DNA of 64,000 nt from GJ-E10 sp035625725 (GTDB lineage: Bacteria; Pseudomonadota; Gammaproteobacteria; Burkholderiales; Burkholderiaceae_F). Below, one piece after another: positions 1 through 7,719 of this stretch (the stretch's first letter is position 1; every line of letters starts with the position of its first letter). The translations under genes were made by a program, and so were the position numbers. The stretch spans positions 62,001 to 126,000 of the forward strand of contig DASPPB010000034.1 in NCBI GenBank assembly GCA_035625725.1, in the 5' to 3' direction. The notes beneath the pieces are model-generated. The model was not told where the DNA came from and made no database searches. It was given only the letters and a program-made list of their open reading frames with translations.

Positions 1-402
1 CACCGCAAGCCGCGCGCGCTGCCGGTAGTGCCAGGTCGGTCCGCAGACGGGCCGCAGCACGACTTCGGGGCGGACCCGTCCGATGCGCCAGAGTGTCTCC
101 TCCAGAACCCGCTGCTTGATGGAAACCTGGGTTCGCGCGTCCAGGTGCTGCATCGTGCAGCCGCCGCAAAATCCTTTTTCGAGTCCAAAGTGCGGGCAAC
201 GCGGCGCAACCCGGCTGCCGCTCGCTCGGAGCACCTGCACCGTGCGGCCCACGTCGAATTTTGCCTTCGAGCGGGTGCGTACCCACAGCACTCGTTCGCC
301 CGGCAGCGCGCCGTCGATGAAGGCAACCTTTCCTTCAACCCGGGAGACTCCGCGTCCCTCCAGATCGAGAGACTCAATTTCGGCAACCCGCGGCTGGGGC
401 AT
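1..402 (-). CDS. rlmD: 23S rRNA (uracil-5-)-methyltransferase RlmD, N-terminal part (cut by window edge)
   Basis: The visible 134 residues begin MPQPRVAEIESL and run off the left edge. Residues 1–60 form a TRAM RNA-binding domain, followed by the cysteine cluster of the RumA/RlmD family (C…CGGC with HFGLEKGFCGGCTMQHL around residues 67–80), which holds a 4Fe-4S cluster. RlmD methylates U1939 of 23S rRNA using S-adenosylmethionine; the catalytic methyltransferase domain lies outside the window. The start is the ATG 44 bases after the stop of the upstream exonuclease gene, on the same strand, so the two are probably co-transcribed. The family call is confident; the symbol rests on the TRAM plus CGGC pattern. 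Confidence 0.88.
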   Translation of the reverse strand, partial: MPQPRVAEIESLDLEGRGVSRVEGKVAFIDGALPGERVLWVRTRSKAKFDVGRTVQVLRASGSRVAPRCPHFGLEKGFCGGCTMQHLDARTQVSIKQRVLEETLWRIGRVRPEVVLRPVCGPTWHYRQRARLAV

Positions 403-446
403 CCCATCGGCCTGCCCGCCCGCAGGTGGGGTTGGCGAGGTCGGCA

Positions 447-1265
447 CTAGGTCTGGCCGGAGGCCGGGTTCGACGGAGGCCATGCGGCAAGAAACTGGTC
501 CCAGTGAGGTGCATTGAACTGTGCAAGCGTGCTGCGGACCAGATCCATCTCCTCGCAATAGGCTTTCTCCCGCAACAAACCCCGCATTTTGTCAAAGCGG
601 CAATACAGCAAGTACGTGTTGACTGCGTCGGTTTCGCAGTACTGCCGGATGTCTGCGATGCCACCGTCACAGTACGCATCCCAAACCTTGTCGCCACCCA
701 TGGCGAGCTTTCCGGCAAAACCGCACAGTTTCGCCAGATCGTCGAGCGGCGCCGAGGCCCTAGCCTGATACATCGCCAGCACGTCCATCAGGTCTGTGTG
801 CCTCGCGTGGTAGCGGCTCAGATAATTGTTGTATCGGAACTCCCGATCCTCATCACCGCTTTCCCAGTAGCGCGCGGCCACAACGCCGTGCACCATCGCC
901 CGGTAGTGCAGCACCGGAAGATCGAACCCCCCGCCGTTCCAGCTCACCAGCTGAGGCGTATACCGATCGATCAAACGGAAAAAATCCCCAACGAGCTTCG
1001 ATTCACTGTCCTCGGCGCTACCCAGGCACCGGACGCGAAACCCGCTGTCGTCCCGAAACGCGCAACCAATGGCGACCACGCGGTGCTGGTGCAAGGGCAA
1101 AAAATCGCTGCCGCCTGTACGTTCCCGCCGCTCCGCAAAGGCAAGAGAGGCGATCTCTCTTTCCGAGAACTCGGCCCACTGTGGTTTGAGCCGACGCAGT
1201 CCCTCGATATCCGGAACCGTTTCTATGTCGAAAGCCAGAACCGGTGTCAATTGCGGGCTCCCCAC
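447..1265 (-). CDS. DEDDy 3'-5' exonuclease (PolB exonuclease-like)
   Basis: A 272-residue protein of the predicted 3'-5' exonuclease family related to the proofreading domain of DNA polymerase B. The DEDDy signature is readable: AFDIETVP near residue 12 (Exo I, D and E), SWNGGGFDLPVL near residue 110 (Exo II), and QYCETDAVNTY near residue 210 (Exo III, Y-x3-D). The protein ends shortly after, so there is no polymerase domain. It lies between nlpD and rlmD on the same strand. The substrate (DNA or RNA) cannot be told from the sequence. Confidence 0.85.
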   Translation of the reverse strand: MGSPQLTPVLAFDIETVPDIEGLRRLKPQWAEFSEREIASLAFAERRERTGGSDFLPLHQHRVVAIGCAFRDDSGFRVRCLGSAEDSESKLVGDFFRLIDRYTPQLVSWNGGGFDLPVLHYRAMVHGVVAARYWESGDEDREFRYNNYLSRYHARHTDLMDVLAMYQARASAPLDDLAKLCGFAGKLAMGGDKVWDAYCDGGIADIRQYCETDAVNTYLLYCRFDKMRGLLREKAYCEEMDLVRSTLAQFNAPHWDQFLAAWPPSNPASGQT

Positions 1266-1279
1266 CCCTGCGCCTCGAA

Positions 1280-2356
1280 CTATCGTGGCGGCAGCAGCTC
1301 CAGCGGATCTATCGGCACGCCTTGCCGCCGCACTTCAAAGTGCAGGCTCGGCTCCGCGCGATCGGCCTTGCCCGCGGTGGCGATCGCCTGTCCCCGCTTT
1401 ACCGCCTGCCCCTGTGTGACCAAGATGGCCTTGGTGTGCGCGTAGACCGAAAGCAGGCCGTCGGGGTGTCGCACGATCACAAGGTTGCCATAGTCGCGCG
1501 GCGCTCCGGTGTAACTCACCTCGCCGTCGGCAACGGCGAGCACCTTGCTGCCCTCGCTGGTCGTGATTTCAATTCCCTTTGTATGCGTCGCGTCGAATTT
1601 GCTGCTGACCTTGCCCTCAACGGGCCAAATCCACGGAACCGAGGCGGTTGGTTTCTCGGCTGCGGGCGGCAGGTTCATGGCAACGGCGCCGCCGGCGGAC
1701 TCGCCGCCGCCGGCTTTCGCCACGCCGGGTGCCACCGTCGCTTCGGCCGGGACCGCGGTGCTTGAATTCTGGTTAGCAGGAGGCGTTAACCCCGCGGCCG
1801 CCTCCTTTGGCGGCGCCGGGTTCGCCCCCAATGGCGCCATATCCAGGCCGCGCGTCTCCACAACCCCGGTTGCTTGCATGGGCACGGCGTGCACCTCTGC
1901 GGCCGAAGGTTCGGCCGATTCGGCGGGCGCCGCCAGCGCGGAATTCGAGGTATCGCCGGGCGCCGCCCCGGGCGCGCGCACGCGCAAACGCTGTCCAGCG
2001 CTAAGCGGTGTGCCCTCCGCGATGCCGTTCCACCGTGCTAAGTCTTGCACGCTGCAATGAAACGTGGTGCTGATGTGATAGAGCGTGTCGCCCTTTTGCA
2101 CGGTGTACCAACCCGATGCGACGTCCCGTGCGGCACTGTTGGCTTCGACCGAGGTCGTACGCTCGGTCTGTGTACTCGGGAGTTGACGGGTCGAACGATC
2201 GACGATGGGAGCCTCGTTGAGCGAGGTTTCCGAGCAGCCCATCAGCAATCCCACAGCGACGACCGACGCAAAGGCAGTAACGGGCCTGCACCCCGGCACC
2301 TTCCAGTGATTTGCATCCCGTGGCACTTGTTTCTCCTTGCGGGCGCTGCCGGTCAC
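1280..2356 (-). CDS. nlpD: NlpD-type lipoprotein, LysM plus degenerate M23 peptidase domain
   Basis: A 358-residue outer-membrane lipoprotein with a signal peptide ending in a lipobox (GLLMGC, Cys near 41), a LysM peptidoglycan-binding domain near residues 83–128 (WYTVQKGDTLYHIS), an Ala/Pro-rich linker, and a C-terminal LytM/M23 domain (about 240–355). The M23 zinc ligands are degraded: the usual HxGxD reads TKGIE, although YAH and LHFEVR remain. Loss of catalysis is typical of NlpD, which activates the AmiC amidase at septation. The start overlaps the pcm stop by 4 bases (ATGA), giving the familiar surE–pcm–nlpD order. Confidence 0.9.
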   Translation of the reverse strand: MTGSARKEKQVPRDANHWKVPGCRPVTAFASVVAVGLLMGCSETSLNEAPIVDRSTRQLPSTQTERTTSVEANSAARDVASGWYTVQKGDTLYHISTTFHCSVQDLARWNGIAEGTPLSAGQRLRVRAPGAAPGDTSNSALAAPAESAEPSAAEVHAVPMQATGVVETRGLDMAPLGANPAPPKEAAAGLTPPANQNSSTAVPAEATVAPGVAKAGGGESAGGAVAMNLPPAAEKPTASVPWIWPVEGKVSSKFDATHTKGIEITTSEGSKVLAVADGEVSYTGAPRDYGNLVIVRHPDGLLSVYAHTKAILVTQGQAVKRGQAIATAGKADRAEPSLHFEVRRQGVPIDPLELLPPR

Positions 2357-3039
2357 GTGGCGATGACCCCGCCCAATAACGGCACGAATCTCACCGGTTG
2401 CACCTGCCGACAGACCCAGCGACCCTGCCCATCCTTGCTCAGCACCGAAAGCTGCTGGTTTTCATTGCCCACCGGCGCCACAACCACTCCCGCCGGCGCA
2501 AGTTGCTCACCCCACGCCGCCGGCATTTGCGTGCCCGCGGCTGCTGCAATGATGGCATCAAACGGTGCCTCTGCCGCCAAGCCCTGCGCCCCGTCGCCGA
2601 ATGCGAGACGGACATTGGCAAGACGAAGCGGCCGCAGGTTGGCCCGCGCGCGCTCGTGCAAGGCGCGCACGCGCTCGATGGAATACACGCTGCCGAAGAT
2701 CTGCGCGTAGACCGCCGCCGCGTAGCCGCCCCCAGTGCCGATTTCGAGGATACGCGCCGATTTGGGGGCGCTCATCGAGGCAAGCGCGAGCTCCGCACTG
2801 CGAGCGACGATATACGGTTGCGACATCGTTTGACCGTGACCTAACGGTAGCGCGCAGTCGTCATAGGCTCGGCTCGCGAGCGCGGCATCGACGAACAGGT
2901 GACGCGGGACCGCCATCAGGGCAGCGAGCACCCGCGCATCCCGGATTCCGAGTTCGCGCACGCGTTCTACCATGCGCTGGCGCACGCGCGCCGAGGTCAG
3001 GCCCGTGTTCCCCGCTACCTTGGTGGCTGGCGCAGTCAC
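2353..3039 (-). CDS. pcm: Protein-L-isoaspartate O-methyltransferase
   Basis: A 228-residue SAM-dependent methyltransferase that repairs isoaspartyl residues in damaged cytoplasmic proteins. The N-terminal VPRHLFVD and YDDCALPLGHGQTMSQPYI stretches are characteristic of Pcm, followed by the SAM-binding motif ILEIGTGGGYAAAV near residues 96–109 and the acidic post-I motif (YSIER). The last residues PLLGGV are also typical. It overlaps surE by 4 bases upstream and nlpD by 4 bases downstream, so the three genes are translated as one coupled unit. Confidence 0.95.
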   Translation of the reverse strand: MTAPATKVAGNTGLTSARVRQRMVERVRELGIRDARVLAALMAVPRHLFVDAALASRAYDDCALPLGHGQTMSQPYIVARSAELALASMSAPKSARILEIGTGGGYAAAVYAQIFGSVYSIERVRALHERARANLRPLRLANVRLAFGDGAQGLAAEAPFDAIIAAAAGTQMPAAWGEQLAPAGVVVAPVGNENQQLSVLSKDGQGRWVCRQVQPVRFVPLLGGVIAT

Positions 3040-3779
3040 GCCCGCAACCAGCTGGCGATCGCGTCCAGCTGCTCAACGTGGGTGAGATCAATCTGCAACG
3101 GCGTGACCGACACATGTCCCGAGGCAACGGCGTGGAAATCCGTTCCCGGGCCGGCGAGCCGCGCCTCGCCGGCCGAGCCAACCCAGTAAATCGTCTCTCC
3201 CCTTGGACTCACCTCGCGAATGACGGGTTCGGCCTGGTGACGCTTGCCCAGGCGGGTGCAGCGCGGCTCGCGCAGTTGCTCATAGCGCACGTTGGGAATA
3301 TTTACGTTCAGCAGAAATGGACCCGGGAGACGATGTTCGACAAATCGCGCCACCATGTCCGCCGCGACCCGCGCGGCGGCCTCGAGGTGGGCATGCCCTT
3401 TGTCGACATGCGAAAACGCTATGGAGGGCAAACCGAAAAGGTATCCCTCCATGGCGGCCGCGACGGTACCGGAATAAATTGTGTCGTCGCCCATGTTCTG
3501 CCCGTTGTTGATACCCGATACGACCAAATCCGGCAGGCGGTCCAGCAAACCGGTCAGAGCCACGTGCACGCAGTCGGTCGGGGTTCCACTCATGTACAGA
3601 AAGCCATTGGCGCCTTTGTGCACCGTCAGCGGGCGATTCAAGGTCAGCGAATTGCTCGCGCCGCTGCAGTTTTGTTCCGGCGCAACAACACTCACCTCAC
3701 CGAACCGGCGCAGCACCTCGACCAGCGCTAGCAATCCCGGTGCCAGATAGCCGTCGTCATTAGAAACCAGGATGTGCAT
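3036..3779 (-). CDS. surE: 5'/3'-nucleotidase SurE
   Basis: 247 residues from the chosen start. The open frame extends 19 codons further upstream, but the SurE family begins right at MHILVSNDDGYLAPG, so the ATG at 3779 is used. The metal-binding SNDDG motif sits at residues 6–10, followed by SGTPTDC and SGINNGQNMGDDTIYSGTV, hallmarks of the SurE fold. The enzyme dephosphorylates nucleoside monophosphates and is commonly encoded with pcm in stress and stationary-phase survival operons, as here (4-base overlap). Confidence 0.95.
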   Translation of the reverse strand: MHILVSNDDGYLAPGLLALVEVLRRFGEVSVVAPEQNCSGASNSLTLNRPLTVHKGANGFLYMSGTPTDCVHVALTGLLDRLPDLVVSGINNGQNMGDDTIYSGTVAAAMEGYLFGLPSIAFSHVDKGHAHLEAAARVAADMVARFVEHRLPGPFLLNVNIPNVRYEQLREPRCTRLGKRHQAEPVIREVSPRGETIYWVGSAGEARLAGPGTDFHAVASGHVSVTPLQIDLTHVEQLDAIASWLRA

Positions 3780-4027
3780 ACCCTGCGCCTGCATCACACG
3801 CCGTGGGCGCCCGACAAGTTTGCAAAGACCGGCCACAAGCCGGCGTGAATTGCTCTACGCCATTGGCATGCGCCCAGCCCGGGCCGCTAACACGAGTATA
3901 TCGGAGCGTCGAATTACCCCGCAGAAAACGACCTTTCTTTCGTATGCATCCGGGGTCCGGTATAGGCATGATCGAGTTCCCGGGAGTGCCCGTGTGCGGC
4001 TACGAAACACACACGCGGCGAAGGCAG

Positions 4028-5404
4028 ATGGACGGCTCGAGGCGTTATTCAAAGGTCTATTGCAAAACGCAAGCGGGCGCGGATGCGTTGGCGTCTGCGC
4101 GGGGTATTCTTTCGTCGTCGGCCCGTCAGTTGCTGATCCTGCTGGATGGACAGCGCGATTTTGATGAACTTTCGGGCATCTTTGGCGAGGAGGCGCTCTA
4201 TCGGCTGTTGCCCCAACTTGAATCCCAGGGCTACATCGAGCCCCTAAACGAACGCGTAGAAACGCGCCCCGAGACGCCAGCGGAAGCAACGGTCAAAACG
4301 ACTGCGCCGGTGACGATTTCGCCAGCCACGGTACAGAAATCCGCCCCGACCACTCTTCCCGCAACCGCGCCCTCGAGCCCACCCGCCGAAGCGCCAGCGG
4401 TCACGACCACCACAAAAAAGGCGCCGCGGTTCCTGGCAGTGCCGATTGCCATTCTCGCTTCCTTGCTCATGGCGCAAGCCATCGTCAACTGGGTCTTTGA
4501 GCGGGAAGAGCGCGTGGCCGAAACCTCCCAGGCGCAAGAGGCGAGGCCGGCCGCCCCGGCCACGGGAAGTTCTGCTCCTGGGGGCACGTCGTCTTTGCCT
4601 TCTTCAGTCTCGGGGATTGCAACGGTCCCCCCCGAATCGTCGCCGCCGGCCAAGCCGCCCTCGTCCCCGCCTGCCCCGGACCGCCAGCATTCGTCGCCGC
4701 AGCAATCGGCGGCGGCGACTCCTAGCCCAGCCACGCTGCCGGATCAAGCAATGTCTGAGGCCGCGGCGCGCGCCAAAGCGCAGTCAGCGCCGCCCGCCAA
4801 CAGTTCCCGGCCCGCTGCAGCGGAACCCGCAGCGCGGAGCGCAACTGACGGCTCCCGGGCGGCACCCCGAAGCAAGGCAGCGTCGGAATCGCCCGCGGCC
4901 CCGTCCAAGCACTCCGCGCCCGAAGCGCCTGCACCGGCGGACCAAGGCAGACTGGCCCTCTCGATGGGAGCCAAAGCACCCGGCGAGTCGACTTCCGCGG
5001 CATCAAAAGCGCTACCGTCTGGCTCCGACGAGACAGCGTCCGCCGCCGGCTCCGCGAGCGGCGCGGGCGCACCGACACCGGGGGTTGTCCCGGCCGTGTC
5101 CATGCTGCACGTACGAAGCCGCGTCTTGCCCTCAATATCCAAGCACGCGCTACAAAGCGGCGTTTACGCGGGTCACGCCGTCGTTCGACTCCACGTCAAT
5201 TCCTCGGGCCGGGTCGAACGCGTAGAACTCGTCAGCGCTTCTCCGCCCGAGGTATACGGTCCGGACGTGCAGCAGGCCTTGGAGCAATGGACGTTTGAAC
5301 CGCCCAGCAACCCGGCGCAATTCACGCTCGAACTCGACTTTCGCGAGAAATCCCCGGAGGCGGCCGCGGTGCCAGCCAAACCGGTTGAGGCGCCCCAGGA
5401 GTAG
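4028..5404 (+). CDS. TonB-like C-terminal domain protein with N-terminal winged-helix-like region
   Basis: 458 residues from the ATG at 4028, preceded by GAAGG; the frame is open further upstream but that part looks non-coding. Residues 1–75 form a compact helical domain (…LLDGQRDFDELSGIFGEEALYRLLPQLESQGYI), reminiscent of a small winged helix. A low-complexity Pro/Ala/Thr linker follows, then one membrane segment at about 133–156 (AVPIAILASLLMAQAIV), a long Pro/Ala/Ser-rich stretch of roughly 200 residues, and a TonB C-terminal-like domain near 365–450 (GHAVVRLHVNSSGRVERVELVSASP…ALEQWTFEP). No exbB/exbD or TonB-dependent receptor lies nearby. The cytoplasmic N-domain plus periplasmic TonB domain suggests signal or force transmission across the inner membrane; the partner is unknown. 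Confidence 0.75.
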   Translation: MDGSRRYSKVYCKTQAGADALASARGILSSSARQLLILLDGQRDFDELSGIFGEEALYRLLPQLESQGYIEPLNERVETRPETPAEATVKTTAPVTISPATVQKSAPTTLPATAPSSPPAEAPAVTTTTKKAPRFLAVPIAILASLLMAQAIVNWVFEREERVAETSQAQEARPAAPATGSSAPGGTSSLPSSVSGIATVPPESSPPAKPPSSPPAPDRQHSSPQQSAAATPSPATLPDQAMSEAAARAKAQSAPPANSSRPAAAEPAARSATDGSRAAPRSKAASESPAAPSKHSAPEAPAPADQGRLALSMGAKAPGESTSAASKALPSGSDETASAAGSASGAGAPTPGVVPAVSMLHVRSRVLPSISKHALQSGVYAGHAVVRLHVNSSGRVERVELVSASPPEVYGPDVQQALEQWTFEPPSNPAQFTLELDFREKSPEAAAVPAKPVEAPQE

Positions 5405-5772
5405 CGCTCCCAGACGGAACTGCGAGACACGGGCATTGCCCGTTTGCGCAATCCGGCCGCTACTGGGCCTGCAACCGTCAGCCAGGGGCCTGTCATGCGG
5501 ACAAGGGCGGGCGCGCAAGGCGCACACCTGACGATCGTGGGGCAGGACACGGATCACGCGCGACGCACGGTGCGGGTTTGCCAGCAGCCATGCACGACGT
5601 GAATAGAGCGAGAGCGCGCACTGCGGCAGCTAGAATCAAAACCGACGTCGGCTCCTCGCAGCCGCCTTGGAGCCCTTGCCTGCTGAGACACGGTCGGACT
5701 CCTTGAGACGACCAGGCGAAGAAGCCTTGGAAGCCTCGAGACCGACGGCGGAATCTTCGAGACGTTCACGCC
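5405..5772 (+). other. Intergenic region between convergent genes
   Basis: 368 bases between the convergent TonB-like gene and the FadL-like gene. Short frames exist but show no recognisable protein, ribosome site or consistent codon use, and I see no strong hairpin followed by a T run. Confidence 0.5.
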
Positions 5773-7080
5773 TTAGAGCTTCAGGGTCACGTTGGCCGCG
5801 ATGACGTACATGCTGGGGTTGAAAGTTCCCATCAGGTTACCGCGGCCCCCCAATGCAACGGGCAGCAGACTCGTGCGGTTGAAGGTCACGTCCTGGGCGT
5901 ACACATACTCAAACGCAACACCCCAACTCATCGTCTTGCTCTCCTCCTTTTGGCCGCCGACGCCAAAGCGCATCTGCTCATTGAGCGGAAGCGACGGCGA
6001 GACATTGGAGCTCTTCTGGAAGCCGGAGTCGTACGCATATCCGAAATTGAGCGTCCACGCGTTGTCGAAGTGACGCTGCGCGCCGATGGCTCCATGCCAG
6101 GTGTCGCTGTAATTGAGTTGGGTCGTTATCGTCCGCGTCGAGGCTACGTTGTCCTGCACGGAGAATTCCATTTGGCCAAACCTCGACCACTGCTGCCAGC
6201 CGACGTCCGCCATTACAGCCCACCCGCGGTTGAATTCATGGTACGCGCTGAGCATGGCCCCTTGTGGGACCCGAATGTCGTCGTTCACGGTCGCGCCCAA
6301 AAGCCCGAGACCTCCCAGCAAGGCATTGCGCCCCGGGCCCAGTCCGGAGAACTCGGCCGTGGGGCTGAAGTTCAGGTCGACTTGCGAGTTATAGGTCAAA
6401 CCAAAACGCGTGCCCGGGTTTAGCTCGAAGAGCAAACCGACGTTACCTCCCCAACCCCAGTGGTTGTCGTCAAGCTTCAACTGACCGTCGCCCAGTCCGG
6501 GCAGAGCATTATTGACGGCGACCTTGTTCACCAGGCTGCCGTACATCGCATTGAGGCTGACACCGATCGAGAATTGCCGGGTCACTTTGTACGCGACAGA
6601 CGGGAGAACCGAGATGCCGTACAGATCCGACTCCTCGTTCCAGTAGCGCCCAACCCAGTTGCCCGCGTACTGCAGGTTTCCTCCGAAACTCGACGCAACA
6701 CCGAAACCTACCGTCAAGTCGTGCGGCAACTGGTGTGTAATAAAGGCACTACCGGAGGTTTGCATTCCGATCGGAGTGCCTCCGTTGCCCGTGCCGGCCG
6801 AGTTCACGGAAGAACTCTGCGTGAACGTGTTTGGATCGTCAAACAGTTCCACGCCGACCATTGCCTGCGTACCTTTGAGGCGGGTCATGCCCGCCGGATT
6901 GGTCAGCACGGTGCTCGCGTCCTGGGCCCTGGCAGCGTAGCCCGCGGTAGCCAGACCGACCTCGTCGCTGCCGATGTCGTAGTTCCAAAGCCCGCCTGCC
7001 GCGGCCTCCCGCGCACCCAACACGCCGAAGAGCAGGACAGGGGCAACCCGGATGAAATTCCATTGTTGTTCTTTGTTCAT
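5773..7080 (-). CDS. FadL/TodX-family outer-membrane hydrophobic-compound channel
   Basis: A 435-residue beta-barrel with an N-terminal signal peptide ending near AREAAAGG. The mature start GLWNYDIGSDEVGLATAGYAARAQDASTVLTNPAGMTRL carries the FadL hatch-domain signature (AGxAARAxDASTxxxNPAGM). The rest alternates short amphipathic strands and ends in VTLKL, a typical outer-membrane C-terminus. Members carry long-chain fatty acids or aromatic hydrocarbons such as toluene across the outer membrane. It stands alone, divergent from the cytochrome gene. The aromatic pathway far downstream makes an aromatic substrate tempting but unproven. Confidence 0.88.
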   Translation of the reverse strand: MNKEQQWNFIRVAPVLLFGVLGAREAAAGGLWNYDIGSDEVGLATAGYAARAQDASTVLTNPAGMTRLKGTQAMVGVELFDDPNTFTQSSSVNSAGTGNGGTPIGMQTSGSAFITHQLPHDLTVGFGVASSFGGNLQYAGNWVGRYWNEESDLYGISVLPSVAYKVTRQFSIGVSLNAMYGSLVNKVAVNNALPGLGDGQLKLDDNHWGWGGNVGLLFELNPGTRFGLTYNSQVDLNFSPTAEFSGLGPGRNALLGGLGLLGATVNDDIRVPQGAMLSAYHEFNRGWAVMADVGWQQWSRFGQMEFSVQDNVASTRTITTQLNYSDTWHGAIGAQRHFDNAWTLNFGYAYDSGFQKSSNVSPSLPLNEQMRFGVGGQKEESKTMSWGVAFEYVYAQDVTFNRTSLLPVALGGRGNLMGTFNPSMYVIAANVTLKL

Positions 7081-7719
7081 TTTTTTTCTTTTCGTGAGAT
7101 TGCGGCCACTCTAAACAAAGTGGTGCGCTCCGGGAACGGCAAAGCTCCTTCTTCTCGGAATGTCGTCCTCGATTGTTGCATTTGTATCAAATCGGCCGAA
7201 CGGTATCGCGCTTGCGGAACGCAGGCCTAGAGCCGAATGCGAAAGATCTTTGCAAACGTTAATTCGGATCTGCGGCTTGCTGGTGCAATCCTCGGCGGAC
7301 GGCACGTTCGAATTGCTTGTCATTTGAGCCCTCGGGACGCTGGCGGACGCAAAACTCGTAATTGGCGCGCCACGCGAGCAACCGACCGAAATGCCCGCAC
7401 GCGCTCGGGACGCGAACCATCCCGAATGCTCGCGCGTCCGCCGACAACTCCGGCGGGCGCCTGCGCGAGCCGCCTCAGCCTGTCGACGTCGCTTTTTTTT
7501 CGACCGCGGCAGGGAGACCTTTGCCGCCCTTCGTTATTCCCGCTTTGAAGTGGCAGGCGCCGTTCCCGCAGCAAAAGAGGCGTCCCCGGGAGCGCGGTCG
7601 AGATACGGTCCTGCGCCAATCGATGGCCGCTCGGCAAAAACCCTTCTGAAAGGCTGCTGCCCTGATGGCCTATTGGGCGCGCCTGGTCCGGGCGCCGTGA
7701 CGGCGCGACGCGAATACAC
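7081..7719 (+). other. Intergenic region between divergent fadL-like and cytochrome genes
   Basis: About 640 bases that should hold the promoters of both divergent genes. No convincing coding frame, repeat or operator was recognised. The first codons of the cytochrome gene could lie anywhere between about 7720 and 7891. Confidence 0.5.

Noticed and set aside
2565..3731. Plus-strand open frame of 388 codons
   Set aside because: Antisense to pcm and surE, Arg-rich composition, no recognisable domain.
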